From the IMG/VR virus record IMGVR_UViG_3300050821_004831, positions 1-30,583 of that record: a stretch of 30,583 nucleotides of DNA, one strand, 5' to 3'. Source of the stretch: a virus. The position numbers and the translations under genes are program-made. Below, piece by piece: positions 15,472 to 21,683 of the stretch (the first letter of the stretch is position 1; every line of letters begins with the position of its first letter). The notes under the pieces were generated by a model. The model did not search any database. It saw only the letters and a list, made by a program, of their open reading frames with translations, and was not told where the DNA came from.

Positions 15472-15953
15472 TGTGCCCAATACAGTATTGCTTGCACCGC
15501 AACGCCCGCGCTGGTGTTGATGCACACGTCATTCGACACCGGCGCCGGAATGAGCCCCTGATAGACCGGCAGGTGGTCGATCAATCCGGTCTGCGCGGTG
15601 AACTGGAACGCGGGGGTAATCTTCGTTGTGCCGGTGCCGCAGGCGCCCCCCGTGCCATAAACGAAATCGACGTTGACCGTGCCGGACGCGAGCAAGGTAA
15701 AGCCACAGACGTAAATCTGTTTGGTCGCCACCCCGACCACAAGCCGCGTCGATCCATTGGTCGAAGCGTCATAGATCGCCGACTGATTGCAGGCGGTGAG
15801 CAGATCGGGATTGGGCGCGATGCCGCCTTGGGCGTGGGCCTTCGGCGCGAACGCCAGCACCAAGGCGATAATGCCGAACACAAGCGCGGCAACCGCCAAG
15901 TGCGCGCCAATCGAGATTGCGAATGCGCGAGCAAGTGAAATCCGTTGGCTCAT
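15465..15953 (-). CDS. Secreted phage protein with cysteine pairs (162 aa)
   Basis: An N-terminal hydrophobic segment (VAALVFGIIALVLAFAPKAHAQ, ~20-41) ends in a classical AHA-Q cleavage site. The mature part is beta-rich with conserved-looking cysteines (C54, VCGF, GGACGTGTTKITPAF, VCINTSAG) and ends QAILYWAQW. Its architecture is close to the 167-residue secreted protein at 19434-19937: GxGxCGTGTxK/N, an S-T strand series, and a C-terminal aromatic end. The two may be distant paralogues on either side of the accessory island. ATG at 15953 overlaps the previous stop (ATGA). Confidence 0.7.
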   Translation of the reverse strand: MSQRISLARAFAISIGAHLAVAALVFGIIALVLAFAPKAHAQGGIAPNPDLLTACNQSAIYDASTNGSTRLVVGVATKQIYVCGFTLLASGTVNVDFVYGTGGACGTGTTKITPAFQFTAQTGLIDHLPVYQGLIPAPVSNDVCINTSAGVAVQAILYWAQW

Positions 15954-16306
15954 TTGTTCTCTTGCTCCTTGAGCTTCGCCAGCACGATCTGCCGATCGAG
16001 CGACAGATCGGCCGCGTAAGGATCGCGCTTCAAAGCCGCGTCAATTTCCGTGAGCACGATGGCGTCCGGCAGCCCACCGGGCTCCAGCATGATCGCCATA
16101 TCAGCGGCGACCCGCCGCAATCGCCACTCCAGCGGGAAGATTCTTGCCGCCCGATGCAGTTGGGTCATCGGCAATTGCTTGGGCCATGACCGGAACGCCT
16201 GGGCTTGGACTGCCTGCGCGGTCATCCAGCTCGTTGCGTACACGAGCGCCAACAGCACACAGATGGCCCGCCACGACGGCGAATAGAAACGCCGCCACCG
16301 GCTCAT
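15950..16306 (-). CDS. Membrane-anchored/periplasmic helical protein (118 aa)
   Basis: An N-terminal hydrophobic stretch SWRAICVLLALVYATSW (~10-26) ends near VQAQAF, followed by an arginine-rich helical domain resembling a short tetratrico-like repeat: MTQLHRAARIFPLEWRLRRV, then IVLTEIDAALKRDPYAADL and DRQIVLAKLKEQEN. The FPL....R..AA..AI..DP.AADL layout is often found directly after O-antigen ligase-like proteins. It overlaps that gene by about 206 bases in another frame. If a later ATG (near 16232 or 16172) is the start, the overlap shrinks but the membrane segment is lost. No ribosome site is visible before the chosen ATG. Confidence 0.6.
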   Translation of the reverse strand: MSRWRRFYSPSWRAICVLLALVYATSWMTAQAVQAQAFRSWPKQLPMTQLHRAARIFPLEWRLRRVAADMAIMLEPGGLPDAIVLTEIDAALKRDPYAADLSLDRQIVLAKLKEQENK

Positions 16307-17303
16307 AAAGAGGAAAGCCAAATAGACCAGCAACAAGCAACGATCCCATCGTGTAGGCCGCAGGCTCGTCTGATCGGGCGCCATATAAGGCCGTGGCGAT
16401 GAGCCATGCAAAGAGAACGACCCCAGGGATCCCAAGCTCAAAGGCAATCTCCAGAAAGTCGTTGTGGGCGTGCTCGGAATTGAGGTTGCGCGCGGCGAGG
16501 CGATGGCCTTTTTCCGGCACGGTGGCGCGATACTGGCCGATGCCGCGGCCAAAGAACGTCAAGCCGTCGTAGGTGTCGCGGTAGATGTCGAGGCGTTGGG
16601 CGCTGGCTTCGCGTGATTGCGGCGTCGTCATTGTGTAGGCAGCGCCCAGAATGGCGGCGCTGAAAACACATACGGCAACGATTTTGTCTCTTTTTTTCAA
16701 AGGCGACCACAGATGCAACGCCCACATCGAGGCGAGCCCAACAAAGCCGCCCCGCGACCCTGACAGCAGCATAGTGGCGAGCGCGGGGCCGACGGCGATC
16801 AGTGGCGGACATCGCCGCAGGGAGATCATGCCCAACGCGCTCGCCGCCACGGCGGCTGCCGCCTCACCGGCGAAATTCGGCTGGCCGAATGTGCCGCCGA
16901 GCGGGAACACCCCGCCAACCGAGAAGTAAACGCCGCAGCAGCGGACAGCCGCCATGTTGAGCATCGACGGGATGAACGCCAGCCCCGTCACGCTAAAGAA
17001 TAGCCGCAAGTCCTTTTCAGCGCCGCCCAGCATGAAGGCGCCAGCCAGGATCGACAGCCACGCGAAACCTTGCAGGCCGTCGTCGATGACCGGAGCCCAC
17101 AGCAGCGACAGGGCAGCCCAGGCCAGGAAACACAAGCCTACCCAATAGCCCTTGGTCATCTTGACCTTGGTGAAGCACAGCGCGAGCGCCACGGCGACCG
17201 CGAGGAACGACCATTTCGGGGCGGTGGCGTAGGAGCGGATGCCGGGGACCATGAGCAGGACGGCGATGGCCCCGATGGCTGGCAGCAGGAAGCGTTGTTT
17301 CAC
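16101..17303 (-). CDS. O-antigen ligase/polymerase-like membrane protein (Wzy_C family, 400 aa)
   Basis: A polytopic inner-membrane protein with about ten hydrophobic segments. It carries two hallmarks of the WaaL/Wzy-type family: SGSRGGFVGL (~185-195) and, in the large periplasmic loop, EHAHNDFLEIAFELGIPG (~287-304), preceded by FGRGIGQY. Enzymes of this family join or polymerise O-antigen units, and phages use them for surface conversion. I place the start at GTG 17303, giving VKQRFLLPAIGAIAVLL; the longer frame would translate repeat element copy 4. The start codon is the GTG inside that element. The C-terminal ~70 residues overlap the next gene in another frame. The gene begins the envelope-directed block. 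Confidence 0.8.
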   Translation of the reverse strand: MKQRFLLPAIGAIAVLLMVPGIRSYATAPKWSFLAVAVALALCFTKVKMTKGYWVGLCFLAWAALSLLWAPVIDDGLQGFAWLSILAGAFMLGGAEKDLRLFFSVTGLAFIPSMLNMAAVRCCGVYFSVGGVFPLGGTFGQPNFAGEAAAAVAASALGMISLRRCPPLIAVGPALATMLLSGSRGGFVGLASMWALHLWSPLKKRDKIVAVCVFSAAILGAAYTMTTPQSREASAQRLDIYRDTYDGLTFFGRGIGQYRATVPEKGHRLAARNLNSEHAHNDFLEIAFELGIPGVVLFAWLIATALYGARSDEPAAYTMGSLLVAGLFGFPLYEPVAAFLFAVVAGHLCAVGARVRNELDDRAGSPSPGVPVMAQAIADDPTASGGKNLPAGVAIAAGRR

Positions 17304-17343
17304 GAGAGGACCTTCGCGGAATTGGCGCCGGATTCGGTCAACG
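17295..17343 (-). promoter_or_regulatory. Dispersed promoter-like element, copy 4
   Basis: Minus strand: TTGACC, 17 bases starting GAATCCGGCGC, CGCGAA, then GGTCCTCTCGTGAAAC. The GTG of the conserved tail is also the start codon of the O-antigen ligase-like gene. The dyad has one mismatch. The upstream gap to the HTH gene (17344-17417) contains nothing else that I recognise, apart from TGACCCAAATCCTTAA on the plus strand, which resembles the element tail of copy 2. Confidence 0.65.
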
Positions 17344-17417
17344 TAGGCCCCGGAATGAGTCTGGGTGACCGCACTGAGATTACGCCGGAATGCCGTTGAA
17401 TGACCCAAATCCTTAAA

Positions 17418-17846
17418 CTACTTCGGCGGAAACCCCAACGGCCCAATATTGGTCCGCACCCCATAAGTCCTCTGCCCACACTTCTCCACCGTCGCCTCGA
17501 TCTTCGGATAGCCCCGGTCGATCCAGTATTCGCGAATCCGCGCTGCCGCCCGCTTTGCCCCAGAAGCCGTCGATCCGCTCGGTGCCGTGATCTTGTGCGT
17601 CCCAATAGAGACCAGGGGCACCTCGTCGGCTTCGCCGTTCGTCAGCGCATCAGCCTGCGCCCCCAACTCTGCCGCAATCTCCATGCGGCCAATCCGGCTA
17701 AGCCGCTCCGCCGTTCCAGGCCCCATCATGACCGGATTGGGAACCGACTGCCGCCGCAATGCCTTCACCTGCTTCTCAAGCACTCGTTTCCCCCGATGCT
17801 GCAATTGCCAGATCAGCGGCCCGACTTGAGTGACCGGCCGATTCAC
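17418..17846 (-). CDS. Helix-turn-helix protein; start uncertain, frame open to 17960
   Basis: The clear HTH, SLSRIVYDLAKQGQTIKQIA followed by AVVNRPVTQVGPLIWQLQHR, requires reading upstream of the GTG at 17846. The frame is open from a TAG at 17961-17963, yet contains no ATG, GTG or TTG before 17846; CTG at 17960 is the first codon after TAG. An ATG with GGAG upstream lies at 17986 but in another frame (a -1 shift would be needed). The C-terminus has AKRAAARIREYWIDRGY and YGVRTNIGPLGFPP. It could be a regulator of the island or the element family. Either a non-standard start, a frameshift or decay is implied. Confidence 0.65.
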   Translation of the reverse strand: MNRPVTQVGPLIWQLQHRGKRVLEKQVKALRRQSVPNPVMMGPGTAERLSRIGRMEIAAELGAQADALTNGEADEVPLVSIGTHKITAPSGSTASGAKRAAARIREYWIDRGYPKIEATVEKCGQRTYGVRTNIGPLGFPPK

Positions 17847-18005
17847 GACCGCCGCAATCTGCTTTATCGTCTGCCCTTGCTTCGCCAGATCATATACGAT
17901 CCGGCTGAGCGAGCCTTCCGAAGGAATAACCTTGACTCGGAAGTGGAAAGAGCCGTCCAGCTACCCACTGAACGGCCCCCTGCCATTTCCGCTCCCGCAC
18001 AACCT

Positions 18006-18078
18006 GGCCGGCTGCGGGAAACGGGCTACTGACTCCGGATTTTGAATCCGCTTATGCCCCACGTCAAGCCGGCCTCCA
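18006..18078 (+). other. tRNA-like fold, Gln-like anticodon arm, T arm missing
   Basis: Seventy-three bases start GGCCGGC and end GCCGGCC-T-CCA, a perfect 7-bp acceptor-like stem plus discriminator and CCA. In the middle, CGGA-TTTTGAA-TCCG forms an anticodon-like arm whose 7-base loop would read UUG (glutamine), followed by a 5-base variable region. The D region pairs only weakly, and the T arm is absent: 11 bases remain where 17 are needed and there is no TTC loop. It is therefore not a functional canonical tRNA, but perhaps a degraded tRNA or an mRNA structure upstream of the DUF3892 gene. Confidence 0.3.
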
Positions 18079-18100
18079 CAAGGCGAAAGGAGGCCCGCCA

Positions 18101-18361
18101 ATGGCGCGCCAAATTCTCTGTATCTTGACGATCAGTCGTACCCACCATGAGCACATCACCCAAGTTGGTGGTGCCTGGGGAACCATCTCACGGGAGGAAT
18201 GTGCCCGCCAGATTCACAGTGGTCAAGAAACCTACTATGTGGTGGGAGGCAGATATCGTGCCGATGTTGAAGCGTATCAGCGGGGCGGTATCTGGTACAT
18301 CAAGACGCAACCGGATGCTACGACAAAGGACAACCTTTTGAGCCTCCCGGATTGCAAGTGA
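18101..18361 (+). CDS. DUF3892 protein (86 aa), opposite strand to the late genes
   Basis: The sequence follows the DUF3892 pattern along its length: ITQVGGAWGTISREECARQI (~20-39), a YYVVGGRYRADVEAY strand pair (~45-59), then GIWYIKTQPDATTKDNLLSLPDC at the end. Family function is unknown. It has the strongest ribosome site in the window, AAAGGAGG five to eight bases before the ATG. It runs against the surrounding minus-strand operon and is followed by a plus-strand hairpin, so it looks like an independently expressed moron gene. Its last 44 bases overlap, antisense, the end of the small gene at 18318-18509. No confident promoter box is visible upstream. Confidence 0.85.
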   Translation: MARQILCILTISRTHHEHITQVGGAWGTISREECARQIHSGQETYYVVGGRYRADVEAYQRGGIWYIKTQPDATTKDNLLSLPDCK

Positions 18362-18509
18362 TTGAGTCGTAAGGTGACCTGAAAATCAGAGGGTCAGCCG
18401 CCCACACAAGCGCCTGTTGGGCCGAGTGCAAGCGGTCGAACTCCGGTCCCGGTGGAGTCTCAAGTAAGGCCGACCTAAGGCGGTCGGCCTCTCTTTCAGT
18501 GTAGCTCAT
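18318..18509 (-). CDS. Small conserved protein (63 aa), C-terminus possibly replaced
   Basis: The start MSYTEREADRLRSALLETPPG (split: MSYTEREADRLRSALL, ETPPGPEFDRLHSAQQAL) and VWAADPLIFRSPYDSI (~34-49) fit a small conserved family I have seen with the layout REAERLR..LL.TPPGPERDRLHAAQQALAWA...SPYD.I. TGAGG lies six bases before the ATG. After YDSIT, the last ~13 residues (CNPGGSKGCPLS) are simply the antisense of the DUF3892 gene's end. The natural C-terminus may have been overwritten when that gene was inserted. Function unknown. Confidence 0.6.
   Translation of the reverse strand: MSYTEREADRLRSALLETPPGPEFDRLHSAQQALVWAADPLIFRSPYDSITCNPGGSKGCPLS
18468..18496 (+). terminator. Candidate plus-strand terminator after the DUF3892 gene
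   Basis: GGCCGACC and GGTCGGCC form a perfect 8-bp stem with a 6-base loop (TAAGGC), followed by TCTCTTT. It lies about 105 bases after the DUF3892 stop. The same bases encode EADRLRS in the opposite small gene, so the dyad could be partly coincidental, but its perfection and T-rich exit favour a terminator. Confidence 0.45.
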
Positions 18510-18539
18510 AATAACCTCACATTTTTAAGTCAGCTAGCG

Positions 18540-19277
18540 ATTGGTGGTCTGATCGCGTTTGCGATCTGGGTTTTCGTCGCACTGCCCCTGTATTACGGCC
18601 CATGCGACGATACAGCCTCCCAAAAGTGCTCCACTAAAGAAGAGAAAGATTATGGGTTTTGGGAAAAGGCACGATGCGATCCCACGACATATTTGACGCT
18701 GGTCGGATTTACTAGCGTTTTGGCAGTCTCGACTATCGGACTGTGGTGGGTCACTTGGCGCAGCGGCGTAAGAACCCGCCGAATCGGCGAAGCGCAGGTT
18801 AGGGCCTATGTTGATATTAATGCCGCAACGATTAATTTCATCGCGCCGCCCTTCATGCACCCACTCGTTGGAATAAACGCCTTCAATAGCGGTCAGTCGC
18901 CCGCACTCGATTTTATCTGGCAGGCAACGCTCCAGTATATCCCGGTGCCAGGACGCATCCGCCAAGGCGTAATGCCTCCCAATTGGCGGGATCAAATCGG
19001 CGTAAATATTCCAGCTGGACGCCGAGGTGCTGTCGGCGGAATGCTGGTTCCACACCTGTCTTTCCAAGAACTTGTTGTCGCCGTCGTGCCCGACGCGGAT
19101 AACATCGTCATACGTCTGAAGATTGATTACAGATTCGCCGACGTCTTTGGCGAGGTTCACACCGAGGTTGCCTACTTCGCCGGTCTCGCCCGAAGGCGCA
19201 CGATGCCCGGACATTGGACTGTCGAAGTCAGCCCCGTGGCTCCCATACGCGATTGGGACGACAATGTAGAAACCTAA
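18540..19277 (+). CDS. Membrane-anchored protein without a normal start codon
   Basis: This plus-strand frame encodes two N-terminal membrane helices, GGLIAFAIWVFVALPLYYG and TLVGFTSVLAVSTIGLWWVTW, separated by CSTKEEKDYGFWEKARCDP. They are followed by a beta-sandwich-like domain with RTRRIGEAQVRAYVDI, NSGQSPALDFIW and VIIRLKIDYRFADVFG-type blocks. I recognise this as a family frequent in Bradyrhizobium-like phage regions, function unknown. The frame is open from 18468 but contains no ATG, GTG or TTG before TTG 18693, which would cut off the first helix. ATT at 18540 is only a placeholder. It may be 5'-truncated by recombination near 18500, where the opposite small gene starts. It ends at TAA 19277. 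Confidence 0.6.
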   Translation: MGGLIAFAIWVFVALPLYYGPCDDTASQKCSTKEEKDYGFWEKARCDPTTYLTLVGFTSVLAVSTIGLWWVTWRSGVRTRRIGEAQVRAYVDINAATINFIAPPFMHPLVGINAFNSGQSPALDFIWQATLQYIPVPGRIRQGVMPPNWRDQIGVNIPAGRRGAVGGMLVPHLSFQELVVAVVPDADNIVIRLKIDYRFADVFGEVHTEVAYFAGLARRRTMPGHWTVEVSPVAPIRDWDDNVET

Positions 19278-19433
19278 AACGATTGTGATTGCCGAAAGCC
19301 TCCACATTTCAACCTGCCGGAAGAAATATGGAAGGTGGCCATTCCGGCTGCTTGTGGCGTTTGCGCCATAATACCGGAATAACCCAGCCATCGGCGTCGC
19401 GCGCAAGAGCCCTCCGCCCCACTCATCGCCCCA
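19278..19433. other. Gap between converging plus- and minus-strand genes
   Basis: No gene supported in 156 bases. A small perfect dyad TGGCG-TTTG-CGCCA is followed by TAATA on the plus strand and might terminate either convergent unit weakly. Nothing else stands out. Confidence 0.4.
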
Positions 19434-19937
19434 TCAGAAGCAGTGGTAATACAGATCAGCGCTGGTCAGCGACCCAGAAATCACAAAATGCGCTGTGGTA
19501 ATCGCCGATGTGTAAGCGGCAGATGCCGCCCCAGCAGCGTTTCCGGGTCCCAGCGTACAGGACAGCGGCGCCGCCGGCAGCGTCGCGGAGAACGACACCG
19601 TGCAGGTCGAAGTCGCCGCCGACCCGATCAGCACCTCGCCGGTGCGGTTGGTGCTGCCCGAGGCCAAGGTCCCATTCGTCCCTGTGCCGCAAGCCCCAGA
19701 CGCAATCATCGGAGTGCCCGTGCCCTCGGTGGCGAAGTTCTGCACCGTCGAGAGCCCGATACCGGCCGACACCGTGTTGCTGATAATGTCCAGCACCTCG
19801 GACCCCGTAGGCGCTGTGATGACCTGGATACCAGGCGTAGGCTGCTGGGCCTTCGCCCAATGCTGGGCCAGCAGGGAATATCCCACACACAAAAGGAACG
19901 CCAAACCGCAGATGATCGCTTTACGGCTGTTTTGCAT
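19434..19937 (-). CDS. Secreted phage-encoded protein (167 aa)
   Basis: Signal peptide KAIICGLAFLLCVGYSLLAQHWAKA (residues ~6-30) ends before QQPTPG. The mature region is beta-rich with repeated Thr/Ser/Gly (TAPTGSEVLDIISNT, GTPMIASGACGTGTNG, SATLPAAPLSCTLGPGNAAG) and a C-terminal FVISGSLTSADLYYHCF. Three of its cysteines could form disulfides outside the cytoplasm. The composition resembles phage spike or fibre C-domains, but with an export signal. It precedes the accessory island and appears related in architecture to the protein at 15465-15953. Role not known. Confidence 0.7.
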   Translation of the reverse strand: MQNSRKAIICGLAFLLCVGYSLLAQHWAKAQQPTPGIQVITAPTGSEVLDIISNTVSAGIGLSTVQNFATEGTGTPMIASGACGTGTNGTLASGSTNRTGEVLIGSAATSTCTVSFSATLPAAPLSCTLGPGNAAGAASAAYTSAITTAHFVISGSLTSADLYYHCF

Positions 19938-20039
19938 CTTGATCCGCCGCGATGCGGCGCTCCTGGTGAGAGGTTCGGTGTCCGGCCTGCAGGCGCCGCG
20001 TTGCCCACCGGATCACCACGACCGCGGCTTCCTGTGAAG

Positions 20040-20771
20040 CTAAACCGGTTGCTGGCTCAACGGCGGCGACTGCACCGACCCCTGCACATTCGCCGTAGGC
20101 TCCGCCGCCTGCCCGACCACCTTGGTCCGCACCGGACCTCGTTTCGGTGCCGGCGGACGCTGTGGCGTACCCTGATGCGTGATGTTCGTGTTCGCCATCA
20201 GCGGCACATTGCTGCGATCGACGGCGCGCGGTGGCGGCTGGAAGGCCGCATTGTCGCCGCGCCCGTCTCGCCGGGTATCGATCCCCTTCGACAGCAAGGT
20301 CGCAAACACCGCAGCCTGCACCTCGCTGCCCGAGGCCCCAGGCCCCATGTCGCGCATGATCCGCGCCGTGGCGTCGATCATCTCGGAAATGCTCGGCTGC
20401 CGCCCCGGCGCCGGAAGCGACCGCATGTAGGCATTATAGTTATCCTCGGCCGGCTTATTACGCGGGATCATGAATTCGTTCGGCACGATGTCGCCCCGCA
20501 CGTCGGTGACGATCATGCCTTCCGGGTAATACACATCGTCCGGCGACACCCAAGGCTGCGCCAGTTCATAAACCGGCTGATCGTCGGCTTCGAGAATTCC
20601 GCCCGTCAGCGCCTTTTCAAGTTCGGCCTTTTGGTCCGACAGCACCGTGAAGCTTTTCGACAGCTCCCGGATTTGCTTCTGCATGGCGCGGAATTCTTGC
20701 GCCGATACTTCGATGGTGTCCGCCTTCTTGGTGGCAGGATCAGTCTGTGCTGCGGTGTCCTGGTCGGTCAT
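20040..20771 (-). CDS. Coiled-coil phage structural protein (243 aa)
   Basis: After a polar N-terminus comes a coiled coil, SAQEFRAMQKQIRELSKSFT and VLSDQKAELEKALTGG (~24-60). A conserved-looking middle follows (AQPWVSPDDVYYPEGMIVTDVRGDIVPNEFMIPRN), then SISEMIDATARIMRDMG and a Pro/Gln-rich tail. This suggests a virion-associated or assembly protein; no named family. I start at ATG 20771, which has AAAGGAG nine bases upstream, and reject 59 upstream codons that read through a non-coding hairpin region. It follows the cement gene after a 314-base gap. Confidence 0.7.
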   Translation of the reverse strand: MTDQDTAAQTDPATKKADTIEVSAQEFRAMQKQIRELSKSFTVLSDQKAELEKALTGGILEADDQPVYELAQPWVSPDDVYYPEGMIVTDVRGDIVPNEFMIPRNKPAEDNYNAYMRSLPAPGRQPSISEMIDATARIMRDMGPGASGSEVQAAVFATLLSKGIDTRRDGRGDNAAFQPPPRAVDRSNVPLMANTNITHQGTPQRPPAPKRGPVRTKVVGQAAEPTANVQGSVQSPPLSQQPV

Positions 20772-20906
20772 GAAAGCACTCCTTTTGTGTGATCGTCCAT
20801 CAGGTGAGCCGCCGTGTAAGCCATAGTCACCCATGGCTCGATCCGTCCATTTAGGTGCGGACCCGGCGAGACGGGCGGCTCGCCTCATGGCGCGGCCTCG
20901 GGTGAC

Positions 20907-20927
20907 CCCACGGGTCAAGCCCGTGGG
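20907..20927. repeat. Perfect 8-bp inverted repeat in the leader of the coiled-coil gene
   Basis: CCCACGGG-TCAAG-CCCGTGGG, 21 bases in the 177-base leader (20772-20948). Dyads with this centre are common dispersed elements in alphaproteobacterial chromosomes as far as I recall, so it may be host-derived or shape the mRNA. No T-tract follows. The rest of 20949-21016 holds nothing I recognise. Confidence 0.5.
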
Positions 20928-21016
20928 CAGGCTCATATCCGGTCTCAACTAAAAAGAGATGGCGGCAGCACCCGTCGAGGGATGGGGGGATGGTGGCAAC
21001 AGATGCCGCCGCCGAC

Positions 21017-21064
21017 GAAACCGCGACTTAGAAGGACCGGGGAGGAAAATCCAGTCGCGGTCTC
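21017..21064 (-). terminator. Candidate terminator/attenuator after the cement-like gene
   Basis: On the minus-strand RNA, GAGACCGCGACT pairs with AGTCGCGGTTTC over 12 positions (one G-U) around a 24-base loop, 22 bases after the stop at 21086. Only three T follow directly, so termination may be partial. It would lower expression after the abundant head proteins. Confidence 0.45.
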
Positions 21065-21085
21065 GTTTTCTTAAAAACTCAGGCC

Positions 21086-21670
21086 TTACGGCCCAACCGT
21101 AAACCCACCGCCATAATTCCCGGTCGGGTTATCGTCACGAGTCTCAAGGAAACCCGCAAAGTTGATGGACCCCGTCGTGGCATTCGACCCCGCCACGACA
21201 AAGTTCAACTGCAGGAACCGCGGCAGCGACCCATTCGTCCCCGCCGCTGCAATCTTGCGGTGCGGAAAATACTCCTTCCACAACGCTGCATTCGCCGTCA
21301 AAAGCGCCGTGACGATGGTGCCGCTCTCCGAATACGTGGCCCACGTCAGGCCACCGTAGGTCGTGCCGCCATTGTCCACCGCGCCCTGGAACTGAATATT
21401 CAAGGACGTGAGCGTGGCAAACGCCGCCGACCCCGAGTAGATCGCCAGCGGCAGCTTTTCGGGACCAATACCCAGGTCCTCGCCGAAGTAGAGGTTCGTG
21501 GCATTGGCACCCCATACCAGGGGTAGAGCACTCGACGCCGTGTAGGCACCGCCGGTGGCGATAGCCGTGCCCGTCGCGAGGTCGAGGTAGTACGCACTCG
21601 GCGCCGTCGCCGTGATCGTCTGCGGTGCCGCGCTCTGTACGAACATGAGGTTGATGTCTGACTGAGCCAT
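21086..21670 (-). CDS. Capsid cement protein, Bbp16-like (194 aa)
   Basis: Directly downstream of the major capsid gene and of the length usual for cement proteins. Blocks resemble the Bordetella phage BPP-1 Bbp16 type: SAYYLDLATGTAIATG (~25-40), a PLAIYSGSAAFATLTSLNIQFQGA strand pair, ANAALWKEYFPHRKIAAAG, then LPRFLQLNFVVAGSNATTGSINFAGFLETRDD (in parts, ~150-181). Such proteins form trimers on the head exterior and stabilise it. The ATG at 21670 is 14 bases after the capsid stop, with AAGGAG nine bases upstream. Good confidence for head decoration; the exact family is by pattern only. Confidence 0.72.
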   Translation of the reverse strand: MAQSDINLMFVQSAAPQTITATAPSAYYLDLATGTAIATGGAYTASSALPLVWGANATNLYFGEDLGIGPEKLPLAIYSGSAAFATLTSLNIQFQGAVDNGGTTYGGLTWATYSESGTIVTALLTANAALWKEYFPHRKIAAAGTNGSLPRFLQLNFVVAGSNATTGSINFAGFLETRDDNPTGNYGGGFTVGP

Positions 21671-21683
21671 TGTGGCGTTCTCC

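Noticed and set aside
16101-17408. O-antigen ligase-like gene starting at 17408
   Set aside because: The extra N-terminus would translate the dispersed element (DRIRRQFREGPL) and is hydrophilic. GTG 17303 precedes the first membrane helix.
18006-18078. Canonical tRNA-Gln gene
   Set aside because: Acceptor stem, CCA and anticodon-like loop are present, but the T arm and its TTC loop are absent and the D stem is poor.
18534-19406. 290-residue minus-strand reading frame opposite the membrane protein
   Set aside because: Its translation is low-complexity and unlike a protein, whereas the plus-strand frame has two clear membrane helices and family-like blocks.
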